Shown here piece after piece: positions 1 to 7,186 of a stretch of DNA of 64,000 nucleotides; the first letter of the stretch is position 1, and every line of letters begins with the position of its first letter. The stretch comes from CAZHTS01 sp964535315 (GTDB lineage Bacteria; Chloroflexota; Anaerolineae; Anaerolineales; Anaerolineaceae), in assembly GCA_964535315.1 (NCBI GenBank), contig CAZHTS010000007.1, forward strand, positions 1 through 64,000. Direction: 5' to 3'. Position numbers and translations under genes: made by a program. The notes under the pieces are model-generated. The model searched no databases. It saw nothing but the letters and a program-made list of their open reading frames with translations, and was not told the DNA's origin.

Positions 1-80
1 TGGTATCTTCTACGATTATATCAGCAGCCCCCAAAGCGCTTCTAACTGTATCAGGAACACTGTATGGGTTTAATCGCCCC

Positions 81-114
81 ACAAACAAAAAACCCCCGCT
101 TTTGCAAGCGGGGG
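81..114 (-). terminator. Intrinsic terminator of the cold-shock gene
   Basis: A 9-bp stem (93-101 with 106-114, loop TTGC) is followed on the minus strand by a run of six T. It lies 20 bases past the stop of the cold-shock gene. Confidence 0.85.
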
Positions 115-133
115 TAGTAGCTTTCGGGTTTGT

Positions 134-343
134 TTACAGGGTGACGACTTTGGCAGCCTGCAAGCCCTTCGGGCCTTTCTCGATGGTGAATTCGACCTTC
201 TGGCCTTCTTCCAGGGTGCGGAAACCTTCACTCTGAATAGCGGTGTGGTGGACAAAGATATCCGGACCATCTTGCTGGGCGAGGAAACCATAGCCCTTGC
301 TGTTGTTGAACCACTTGACTGTACCGACGACACGTTCCGACAT
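134..343 (-). CDS. Cold-shock domain protein (CspA family)
   Basis: A 69-residue single-domain cold-shock protein, expected to bind single-stranded RNA/DNA and act as an RNA chaperone in the cytoplasm. Both nucleic-acid-binding motifs are visible: an RNP1-like KGYGFL near residue 17 and an RNP2-like DIFVHHTAI near residue 29, on the usual beta-barrel length. The start chosen is the methionine of MSERVVGTVKW. The same frame runs 35 codons further upstream, but that stretch has no family similarity and lies in the leader. The gene has its own promoter, a leader of about 115 nt and its own terminator, so it is monocistronic. A long leader is typical of cold-inducible csp genes; cold induction itself is inferred. 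Confidence 0.95.
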   Translation of the reverse strand: MSERVVGTVKWFNNSKGYGFLAQQDGPDIFVHHTAIQSEGFRTLEEGQKVEFTIEKGPKGLQAAKVVTL

Positions 344-466
344 TTTCAATTTCTCCAATCTTGTTACTGTATTCCTAAACTTCTGACTTATCCGGTCAGA
401 AAAAAACTTGCCGCCATTCCATGATGCGGTCCGGCGACAATTGCACACAACCTTATGGCAAGAAGT
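344..466 (-). promoter_or_regulatory. Long 5' leader of the cold-shock gene
   Basis: About 115 untranslated bases separate the predicted transcription start from the csp start codon. Long csp leaders act as temperature-responsive elements in other bacteria. No specific fold was identified here. Confidence 0.45.
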
Positions 467-495
467 ATTCTACCACAGATTCCACAAAAAAACAA
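467..495 (-). promoter_or_regulatory. Probable csp promoter
   Basis: On the minus strand, TTGTTT (490-495) and TAGAAT (467-472) are separated by 17 bases, a plausible -35/-10 pair for a housekeeping sigma factor. It overlaps the 3' end region of the neighbouring glycosylase gene. Confidence 0.5.
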
Positions 496-512
496 AGCAG
501 TTTCACAAAAAG

Positions 513-1733
513 TCAACCGTTTTGGCGCAAATTCGGGCAGTTGAGCCAGTCCAGTTGCACGGGCGCGTCAAGGACGAGCTGTTCGACGCCCAGATAGGCG
601 CCGAAATGGGCGAAGCAGGCGTTTAACGCCGCCAGCAGTTCGGGCGTCTGCTCGACGCCGGGCTCCCACCACCATTGTTTGATGTGCAGCGCCCGGTTCT
701 TGCGGTCGCGGCCGGGTTCAAAGCGGGCGACGAAGCGCTCGCCGTACAGGATGGGCAGGACGTAATAGCCGTGAGCGCGTTCCGCCGCCGGTTTGTACAC
801 CTCCCAGCGATACTCGAACGCGAACAACTGGCGGATCAGGCGGCGATCCCACAGCAGGTTGTCCAGCGGGGCGAGGATGCTGGCCTGCGGCGGCTGGCAG
901 CCGTCTGCAAGGACGGCCTGCAGCGCGGCCTCATCCTGGCTGCGAAAATAAAAGGGGACGGGCAGGCCCTCGATCTCGACCCGGCGGATGCGGTCGTTTG
1001 CCAGCAGACGGTCGAGGGCGGCCTGCCGGGCGGCGCTTTTGATTGCGGACATGCCCAGCCAGGCGTCGCCGGCCTTGTTCCACAACAGGCCAATGCCGCC
1101 GATGCGGCGCAGGACGTACCAGTCGTGATACTCGTCTTCGCCGGGGTTGGGCTCGGGCGCGTCCAGCAGGGCGGGGGGCAGGAGGCGCTGGGCAAGGTCG
1201 TACACCTTGCGCGTGCGCACCTTGTGATGGATGATCAATTCGCCCCAGAAGTACAGGCTCTCCAGGGCGGCGCGGCTCAGGCGGGTGGGCGCCCAGTACC
1301 AGTCGATGGTCTGGTCGAAGTCCAGGTCGAGCGAGGAGAGCGGGCCGCGCTCCTGGATGGCCTGGCGGATGTGCGGCAGCGCGGCGCGCAGCGCTTCGGG
1401 GCTGCGCCCGGGGTTGTTGCGCGCCTGTTCGCGCCGCCGGCGGAAATACGGCCAGTCTTCCAGGCTGTAGATCGACATGTTCTTGTCCCAACCGTCCAAC
1501 AGGCGGCGGTCTTCGTACAGCAGCTGTTCGAGCATCTCGGGGCGAAAATCGGCCAGGCGCGCCTGTAACACCAGGGCGGCGTTTTGGCCGGCGATGTCCA
1601 GCGGGTCGAACTGGATGCAGCCGACGCGGCGGATGTATTCGAGAATGCCGGCCTTGCCGTTTAAGCGGCGGGGCGGCCACAACCCTTGATGGGCGAGCAA
1701 GAAACGACGGGCTTGCGTTTGAGTGATCTGCAT
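513..1733 (-). CDS. YcaQ/AlkX-type winged-helix DNA glycosylase
   Basis: A 406-residue protein of the HTH_42 (formerly DUF1006) family, whose members YcaQ/AlkX and AlkZ excise bulky or crosslinked alkylated bases from DNA. The N-terminal part has the family motif Q41-F-D43 (the QxD form of the YcaQ/AlkX branch; AlkZ has QxQ). The length of about 400 residues is normal, and Trp/Tyr/Arg-rich stretches follow as in the tandem winged-helix fold. The start at 1733 is the first methionine and gives the usual MxITxxQARRFLL beginning. A TATAAT box ends 8 nt before the start codon and no Shine-Dalgarno sequence is present, so the mRNA may be leaderless. The function is by family; the lesion repaired is unknown. 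Confidence 0.85.
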   Translation of the reverse strand: MQITQTQARRFLLAHQGLWPPRRLNGKAGILEYIRRVGCIQFDPLDIAGQNAALVLQARLADFRPEMLEQLLYEDRRLLDGWDKNMSIYSLEDWPYFRRRREQARNNPGRSPEALRAALPHIRQAIQERGPLSSLDLDFDQTIDWYWAPTRLSRAALESLYFWGELIIHHKVRTRKVYDLAQRLLPPALLDAPEPNPGEDEYHDWYVLRRIGGIGLLWNKAGDAWLGMSAIKSAARQAALDRLLANDRIRRVEIEGLPVPFYFRSQDEAALQAVLADGCQPPQASILAPLDNLLWDRRLIRQLFAFEYRWEVYKPAAERAHGYYVLPILYGERFVARFEPGRDRKNRALHIKQWWWEPGVEQTPELLAALNACFAHFGAYLGVEQLVLDAPVQLDWLNCPNLRQNG

Positions 1734-1741
1734 GGCGGCTA

Positions 1742-1747
1742 ATTATA
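1742..1747 (-). promoter_or_regulatory. -10 box (TATAAT) for the glycosylase gene
   Basis: A perfect TATAAT on the minus strand, with only 8 bases between it and the ATG at 1733. Transcription would start at or next to the start codon. No convincing -35 element is seen. Confidence 0.45.
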
Positions 1748-1886
1748 CGTCAAAGCGGGCGAGAACGGGCGGACTTCAATAATTGCTATAAAGGTGGTAT
1801 GCTTCTTGTAACGCTTTGTGTTACCGGAACCATTGATCGGGGTCGAGCGTCTTAAAGCGGAAACTGTTCGCTCGCGAGGTGAATAA

Positions 1887-3272
1887 ATGAAGCGCACTCC
1901 CGTTTTGTTGTTATGCGTCCTTTTGCTGGTCGTTGGGCTGGCGGCCTGCCTGCCCGGCAGCGCTGACCCGCGCCTGGTGGCGACGGCCGTGGCCGCCACC
2001 CAGCAGGCGCGCCAGACTGAGGCGATGTATAACACCCTGGTGGCCGAGATTACCCGCCACGCGCAGGTTACCCCGTCTCCTGTTGCGCCGGGCGCACCCA
2101 CCCTGCCGCTCCAGCCGACGCCGACCGCCTGGCCGGCGGTGGTGACCCTCTACCCCAGCGCCGCGCCCCTTCCCACCGTCGCGCCGCAGCCGGCGTGCGA
2201 CCAGGCGGCTTTCGTCCAGGATATCACCACCCCGCCGGGCACCCAGCTTTACCCCGGCGAGAGCTTTACCCGCATCTGGCGGATCATGAACGTGGGCAGC
2301 TGCACCTGGACGGCGGATTACAACCTGGTGTTTTACAGCGGCAACCTGATGTCTGGCCCGCGCGCCAAATCTCTGGGGGTCAACGTCTTGCCCGGCCAGG
2401 CGCTGGATGTGAGCGTGGATCTCGTCGCCCCGCAGGCCAAAGGCACACATTCGGCCAACTGGATTCTGCGCAACGCCCAGGGGGCGCTGTTTGGCCTGGG
2501 GCAGACCAACGCCCCGTTGTTCGTCAGCGTCCACGTGCGTTCCGATACGCTGCGCAAACCGGGCGAACGTTTCAAGCTGGCGGATTATTATTGCGTGGCC
2601 GAATGGCGCAGCACCCGCGCCGGACGGCTGGCCTGTCCCAGCCCGTCTGCCGACCTGCTCAACGGTTCGATCAATCGTCTGGAGGCGCCCAAACTGGAAG
2701 GCGGCTATCAGGAAAATGAGCCGGCCCTGATCACCATGCCCAGCGGCGGCAAGGACGACAGCATCACCGGGCGTTATCCCACCATCCCGATCGGCGCCGG
2801 CGATCGTTTTTCGGCGATCATCGGCTGCCTGGATAAGAGCCCGAAATGCAAGGTGGATTTCGAGTTGAACTATTCGGTCGACAACGGGCCGTTGTACCCG
2901 TTGGGACGTTGGAGCGAGGTTTCGGACAACGCCTTCCACCCGGTGTGGGTGGATCTATCCGGGCTGGCCGGGCGGTCGGTGCAGATTGGCCTGACGGTTT
3001 ACAACCGCGGCAACAGCAGCGATGACCGCGCCTTCTGGCTGGCGCCGGTGATTTACAAGGTTACCCCCACCCGTACGCCGACCGTTTCCCTGACCCCCAC
3101 TCAGTCGCTCACGCCGACCCAGTCTGCCACCCCCACGGCGACCGGTTCGGCCACCAGCACCGCCACGCCTTCACAAACGTCCACCCCCACTGCCACGTCT
3201 ACGCCGACGCCGAGCGAGACGCCCACCGAGACCCCTACCGAAACGCCTACGGAGACCCTTCCGGCCCCCTGA
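1887..3272 (+). CDS. Secreted lipoprotein with NBR1-type Ig-like domain and Thr/Pro-rich tail
   Basis: A 461-residue lipoprotein. The signal sequence ends in the lipobox LAAC (Cys about residue 21). A Pro/Ala/Thr-rich linker follows, then at about residues 105-215 an Ig-like domain of the type found next to BRCA1 (NBR1-Ig), recognisable from the FTRIWRIMNVGSCTW pattern and the later GTHSANWILRN segment. A second beta-rich region (about 230-395) contains four cysteines. The last 65 residues are a low-complexity tail of TPT, TET and SAT units, which may be a glycosylated spacer or wall-spanning stalk. In Chloroflexota, NBR1-Ig domains are common in surface lipoproteins, where they probably mediate protein binding. 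The gene stands alone. A second NBR1-Ig lipoprotein is encoded at 56915-58063. Confidence 0.8.
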   Translation: MKRTPVLLLCVLLLVVGLAACLPGSADPRLVATAVAATQQARQTEAMYNTLVAEITRHAQVTPSPVAPGAPTLPLQPTPTAWPAVVTLYPSAAPLPTVAPQPACDQAAFVQDITTPPGTQLYPGESFTRIWRIMNVGSCTWTADYNLVFYSGNLMSGPRAKSLGVNVLPGQALDVSVDLVAPQAKGTHSANWILRNAQGALFGLGQTNAPLFVSVHVRSDTLRKPGERFKLADYYCVAEWRSTRAGRLACPSPSADLLNGSINRLEAPKLEGGYQENEPALITMPSGGKDDSITGRYPTIPIGAGDRFSAIIGCLDKSPKCKVDFELNYSVDNGPLYPLGRWSEVSDNAFHPVWVDLSGLAGRSVQIGLTVYNRGNSSDDRAFWLAPVIYKVTPTRTPTVSLTPTQSLTPTQSATPTATGSATSTATPSQTSTPTATSTPTPSETPTETPTETPTETLPAP

Positions 3273-3386
3273 AAGGACGGTGACGCACGCCCCAGACGAT
3301 CAAAACCTCTTTTTTGATGTGCGCTTTTCGTTTTCACGCTATACTACATTTAACCATTCTCTTGTGCGTGTAATCAGGAGGTTCCG

Positions 3387-4835
3387 ATGTACGCCGGCTC
3401 TTCAACTCACTTCTTAACCTTTTTCAGACGCCTGGGCAGAGGGTTAATGGTTTTGTTCCTGCTGGCCGCCCTGCTACTGCCGGCCAGCGGCCCGGTACAG
3501 GCAGGCGCCACGGCTCTGTCGATCAAGGTGTTTGCCGTCCAGACGGATAACTACGTCACCATTCGCGCCCACAACTTCCCGGCCCACGAGAATTTCACCG
3601 TGCGCATGGGGCCGTATGGCACCCAGGCATTGAGTGGGATTGTGGTCGCCACCACCAACTCGGCGGGCGGCGGCGATTTCGAGGCCACTTATCCCATTCC
3701 GCCCGCGCTCAAAGGCAGCTACCAGATTGCCCTGCGCATGGACAGCACTTCGGGCCATTACGCCGCCACCTGGTTCTACAACAGCACCGAGTATATGATG
3801 CCCGGCCCCAGCCCGGTGCCGACCTTCAATATCGTCAGCGTCTCGCCGGACAATACGGTCACCATTCAGACCAGCAACTTCCCCGCCGACCGTACCTTTA
3901 CCGTGCGCATGGGACAGTTCGGCACGCTGGCGTTGAACGGCATTGCGGTGGGGGTGACCCACAGCGGCGCCGGCGGCAGCTTCCAGGCCACGTATTCGAT
4001 CCCCGTGCAGCTGCGCGGCGCTTACCAGGTCGCCATCCGCATGGATAGCAACAACTCGGCCCATTTTGCTTACAACTGGTTCTACAACAGCACGGTCGGC
4101 AGCTATCCGGGCTATCCCAGCTATCCGGGCTATCCTTATCCGGGGTCGTATCCGGGCTACCCAGGATCCCCCGGTTATCCGGGCACCTACCCGCCGCCCA
4201 GCGGCAGCCTGCCGACTTTTTCGATCACCAATGTGGTGCAGGACAACTCGGTCACCATTCAGACCAGCAACTTCCCCACCAACCAGAACTTCATCGCCCG
4301 GATGGGCCCTTACGCCACGCAGGGGGTGAATGGCACGCCGGTGGCCACGTTTAATTCGGGTTCTTCCGGCACCTTCCAGGTCACGCTCGCCATTCCACAG
4401 GCGCTGCGGGGCAGCGGGCAGATCGCCGTGCGCCTGGAGACGACCGATGGTTCGTACTACGCTTACAACTGGTTCTATAACTATGCCAGCGGTTACGTTC
4501 CGCCGGTCTACACCCCGCCGGTGCCGTATATCCCGGGGTATTCCGGTATCCCGACCATCTGGATCGTGTCGGTGCTGCGCGACAATCAGGTGACCATCCA
4601 GGGCGTCAACTTCCCGCCGGGGCAGAGCTTTACCGTGCGCATGGGCGCTTACGGCACCCTGGGCGTAGGCGGAATCGTGGTGGCGACGACCGATTCGGGC
4701 GCAGGTGGTACGTTCTTTGCAACCTATACCGTACCGGAAGCGTTGCGCGGCAGTTACCAGATTGCCATTCGTATGGACAGCGCCAACAGCTACTTCTACG
4801 CCTACAACTGGTTCTTTAACAACAGCACATACTAA
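3387..4835 (+). CDS. Secreted protein with four WFYNN-type repeats
   Basis: A 482-residue exported protein with no function I can name. After a signal peptide (about residues 1-40) come four repeats of about 90 residues. Each contains VTIQxxNFP, TVRMGxYGT, GIVVATTxSGAGG, (A/V)LRGSYQIAIRMDS and a closing YAYNWFYN. Repeats 2 and 3 are separated by a Tyr/Pro/Gly-rich linker made of YPGYPS-like units (about residues 236-275). The last repeat runs to the very C-terminus (NWFFNNSTY). The same repeat occurs three times in the two-cohesin protein at 9929-11938, so the domain belongs to a surface system encoded here. Start: AGGAGG lies 5 nt before the ATG. It ends overlapping the stop of the convergent regulator gene. 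Confidence 0.85.
   Translation: MYAGSSTHFLTFFRRLGRGLMVLFLLAALLLPASGPVQAGATALSIKVFAVQTDNYVTIRAHNFPAHENFTVRMGPYGTQALSGIVVATTNSAGGGDFEATYPIPPALKGSYQIALRMDSTSGHYAATWFYNSTEYMMPGPSPVPTFNIVSVSPDNTVTIQTSNFPADRTFTVRMGQFGTLALNGIAVGVTHSGAGGSFQATYSIPVQLRGAYQVAIRMDSNNSAHFAYNWFYNSTVGSYPGYPSYPGYPYPGSYPGYPGSPGYPGTYPPPSGSLPTFSITNVVQDNSVTIQTSNFPTNQNFIARMGPYATQGVNGTPVATFNSGSSGTFQVTLAIPQALRGSGQIAVRLETTDGSYYAYNWFYNYASGYVPPVYTPPVPYIPGYSGIPTIWIVSVLRDNQVTIQGVNFPPGQSFTVRMGAYGTLGVGGIVVATTDSGAGGTFFATYTVPEALRGSYQIAIRMDSANSYFYAYNWFFNNSTY
4099..4197 (+). repeat. Tyr-Pro-Gly linker repeat inside the four-repeat protein
   Basis: Short imperfect tandem units (TATCCGGGC and variants) encode YPGY/YPSY steps. They form a flexible linker between repeat domains and not an independent DNA element. 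Confidence 0.8.
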
Positions 4836-6712
4836 AATTCGTCGATTTTGGTTAACTTTTCAGCGGCGAACTGCCGTAATAACTCGTGAAGCTGATAACG
4901 CCCTGGCGAGGGCCGGTGTACCAGTGATTTGTCTACCAGCGCTTTGATGTCGGCTGGGCTGGCGCCGGTGATCGCCAGGGCGGCTTCCAAACCGAAGCTG
5001 CCCGGGAATACGCTGCAACGGGCCAATGCCAGCTGTTCTTTGGGGGTCAACAGATCCCAGGAACTCTCGAAAACGGTGCGCATGTCGCGATGGCGGCTGG
5101 GGATGTCCTGGAGCGAAGTGGTGAGGAAATCCAGGTCTTTGTGGATTTGCTCGGCGATCTGTTGGAGCGGCATTTCGTTCGTCAACGTGGCGGCCAGTTC
5201 GATGGCCAGCGGCAGACCGTCTAGCACCTGACAGATGCGAATGATGTCGGTCAGATTGCTCTCGTTGACTTCGAATTCGCCCGTGCCGCGCGCGGCGCGC
5301 TCGGCAAACAATCGCACACTGCTGTAAAAGAGCGCCTCAGGATCGCTGGTGTTTTCCGGCGTCGGCAGGCCTTCCACCCGCATGACGTAGCCCGCTTGAA
5401 AATTGAGCACGTGGCGCGAAGTCACCAGGATGGATAACTGCGGCGCTTGGCCGAGCAGATCCAGCAAATAGTCGGCGCAGGTGACCAGGTGTTCGAACCC
5501 GTCCAGCAGGAGCAGGATTTTCTGCGGCGGCAGCAGTTCGCCCAGTTGTCGCAGGCCGTCTTCCTCTTCGTTGAGGCGGAGGTTCATGGCCGAAGCAATG
5601 GCGCTGCTCAAGAAGTCACGGTTCTGTTTGCGATTATCTTCGAAACCGAGGCCGGTGAGGGGGACGAACCAGGCGCCGCCGGGATAATTGCCGACCAGCC
5701 GCTCGGCGGCTGCCAGCGCCAGGCGGGTCTTGCCAATGCCGCCTTCGCCGACCAGGGTGATCCAGCGATAGGAGAGCATCAGTTTGCCCAGGCGAGAAAG
5801 TTCGGCGTCGCGTCCAAAGAAGAGCGTAAACTGCGGCGGCAGGTTGTGGCATTGCGGCGCTTTGCGTTGAACGGCGCCGGGCTCGCCGCTGCTCTGGCGG
5901 GCGCGGATCTGTTCGTACAGGGCGGTGGTGACCTCGTCGGGCTCGATGCCCAGTTCGCTTTGCAGCAGGTTACGACAGACCTGATATTGCACCAGGGCGG
6001 CCTGAGGCTGCCCGCTGCGTTCCAGGGCCAGCATTAACTGGCGATGGACGCTCTCGCGCCAGGGTTCCAGTTCCAGCAGGCGGCGGGCGCAGATCTGTGC
6101 GTTTTCCAGGGCGCTGCGCTGTTCGGGGGTGTTGGGTGTGGTTTCGGCCTGGAGCAGGTGGTGGGTGGTCAGGCGGTCGAGGGCCGTCACCGCCAGGTGG
6201 CGCAGGTGTTCGCGCTTGAGCACCAGCCACTCTTCAAAGCCGATGGCTTCTTTGACGTTGAACCCGCTGAGAAAATCGCCCCGGTAGAGCGCCACAGCCT
6301 TTTCGATGCGCTGGATGCATTCGGGGCAGGTTTCGATGTCCTGGTGGGCGTGGTTGTCGCAGGCGGCCAGCAACGTTTCAAACTCGACCGCATCGACCCA
6401 CAGCGGCGCGCTGGGGTGAAAGGCGAGCGTCTGGCGGCTGGCCTGAAACAGGCGGGAGATTTGCTCGTTCTGATCGTCTTCCAATGCCTTGCGCAGGCGG
6501 AAGAAGCTCAGGCGCACGTTGCGCAAGGCCACCAGGTCGGGAAAGTCTGGCCATAACAGGCCGGCGATCGTTTCACGGCGGTGGGGATGTTCATGCTCCA
6601 TGGCCAGATAAACCAGCATTGCCCGCACCTTGTCGGTTTCAAAGTGCGATATGGGTTTGCCGTCCAGTGTGACGTGGAGCGTATCGAATAGGTGGATGCT
6701 CAAACCCTGCAT
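4832..6712 (-). CDS. SARP-family transcriptional regulator with NB-ARC ATPase domain
   Basis: A 626-residue AfsR/SARP-type regulator. Residues 1-100 form an OmpR-like winged helix (LDGKPISHFETDKVRAMLVYLA, RRETIAGLLWPDF). The bacterial transcriptional activator domain (BTAD) follows to about 260, with its typical ALVQYQVCRNLLQSELGIEPD. An NB-ARC/AAA NTPase starts around 300 with Walker A GEGGIGKT, Walker B-like LLLLDGFEHL and the GLPLAIELAA motif. The TPR tail usual in AfsR is absent; the protein stops soon after the NB-ARC winged helix. I chose MQGLSIHLF because a TATAAT box ends 7 nt upstream; an earlier ATG at 6739 would lie inside that promoter. It faces the surface-protein genes and probably controls some of them, by analogy with ligand- or phosphorylation-controlled SARP-NB-ARC proteins. 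Confidence 0.85.
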   Translation of the reverse strand: MQGLSIHLFDTLHVTLDGKPISHFETDKVRAMLVYLAMEHEHPHRRETIAGLLWPDFPDLVALRNVRLSFFRLRKALEDDQNEQISRLFQASRQTLAFHPSAPLWVDAVEFETLLAACDNHAHQDIETCPECIQRIEKAVALYRGDFLSGFNVKEAIGFEEWLVLKREHLRHLAVTALDRLTTHHLLQAETTPNTPEQRSALENAQICARRLLELEPWRESVHRQLMLALERSGQPQAALVQYQVCRNLLQSELGIEPDEVTTALYEQIRARQSSGEPGAVQRKAPQCHNLPPQFTLFFGRDAELSRLGKLMLSYRWITLVGEGGIGKTRLALAAAERLVGNYPGGAWFVPLTGLGFEDNRKQNRDFLSSAIASAMNLRLNEEEDGLRQLGELLPPQKILLLLDGFEHLVTCADYLLDLLGQAPQLSILVTSRHVLNFQAGYVMRVEGLPTPENTSDPEALFYSSVRLFAERAARGTGEFEVNESNLTDIIRICQVLDGLPLAIELAATLTNEMPLQQIAEQIHKDLDFLTTSLQDIPSRHRDMRTVFESSWDLLTPKEQLALARCSVFPGSFGLEAALAITGASPADIKALVDKSLVHRPSPGRYQLHELLRQFAAEKLTKIDEF

Positions 6713-6719
6713 AGCTTTG

Positions 6720-6725
6720 ATTATA
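6720..6725 (-). promoter_or_regulatory. -10 box of the SARP regulator
   Basis: TATAAT on the minus strand lies 7 nt before the ATG at 6712. A GTTTCA hexamer 17 nt further upstream is a weak -35. Spacing predicts a leaderless transcript. Confidence 0.45.
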
Positions 6726-6732
6726 TACCATC

Positions 6733-6759
6733 GTTTCAAAGATGAAACGTTTTTGAAAC
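6733..6759. promoter_or_regulatory. Inverted repeat in the SARP/small-gene divergent promoter
   Basis: GTTTCAAA (6733-6740) and TTTGAAAC (6752-6759) form a perfect 8-bp inverted repeat with an 11-base spacer that contains a further GAAAC. It sits between the two divergent genes and is a plausible operator, perhaps for the regulator itself. Confidence 0.45.
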
Positions 6760-6784
6760 CACCTTTTGTTATGAATATATGTAG

Positions 6785-7045
6785 ATGCCTGTTAAATTTT
6801 TTCCGGATGAGGGTGAGACGTTGGCCCGCAAAACTGTATCTCGCAAAGACCCGAATTATGCTTCTTATCTGTTACGCGTGTGGCGTGACCATGAAGAAGC
6901 GCCCTGGCGGTTCTCTCTGCAAAGTACCGCCGCCGGGCAGCCGCTTTATTTTGCTGACATGGAGAGTTTGTTCGTCTTCCTCAATGAACAGATTAACACC
7001 GGTAAAGTCCATGTAACGGAGGGTAAAAGTAAAAATAGTATATAA
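6785..7045 (+). CDS. Small hypothetical protein divergent from the SARP gene
   Basis: An 86-residue soluble protein that I do not recognise. It is charged, with an aromatic-rich middle (PWRFSLQ, LYFADMESLFVFLNEQI) and no signal peptide or membrane segment. It starts 72 nt from the start of the SARP/NB-ARC regulator on the opposite strand and shares its operator region. No clear Shine-Dalgarno sequence precedes the ATG. I keep it because the composition is protein-like and the divergent arrangement with the regulator is compact. A role as partner or target of the regulator is speculation. Confidence 0.6.
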   Translation: MPVKFFPDEGETLARKTVSRKDPNYASYLLRVWRDHEEAPWRFSLQSTAAGQPLYFADMESLFVFLNEQINTGKVHVTEGKSKNSI

Positions 7046-7103
7046 TCGTTTTGAATACTCCGAATGTTTTTAAGATTTGTGTAGGTAGATAAAGATGAAC
7101 GAA

Positions 7104-7120
7104 TGGCACAATTCTTGCTA
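7104..7120 (+). promoter_or_regulatory. Sigma-54-like promoter of the dockerin-cohesin run
   Basis: TGGCAC-N5-TTGCTA has the invariant GG (7105-7106) and GC (7117-7118) separated by exactly 10 bases, matching the -24/-12 consensus. It lies 67 nt before the dockerin gene start. Whether this genome encodes RpoN cannot be seen from the window. Confidence 0.5.
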
Positions 7121-7186
7121 TGCTGTGTTATATCCCGAGGAGTGTTCTGTCTTGCGAACACCTTCGCCAAATTCAGGAGGAATTCC

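Noticed and set aside
34..80. Possible gene at the left edge
   Set aside because: The first 80 bases show no supported frame before the csp terminator.
675..1568. Long plus-strand frame opposite the DNA glycosylase
   Set aside because: Composition is Val/Ala/Gln-rich without motifs, as expected for a shadow of the real minus-strand gene.
3065..3270. Dense short repeats that could suggest a CRISPR or satellite
   Set aside because: They are degenerate codons for Thr/Pro/Glu units of a lipoprotein tail with no uniform repeat or spacer length.
4099..4197. Tandem YPGY-encoding repeats as a possible mobile or phase-variable element
   Set aside because: Units are imperfect and in frame and simply encode a linker; no sign of slippage-dependent frameshifting.
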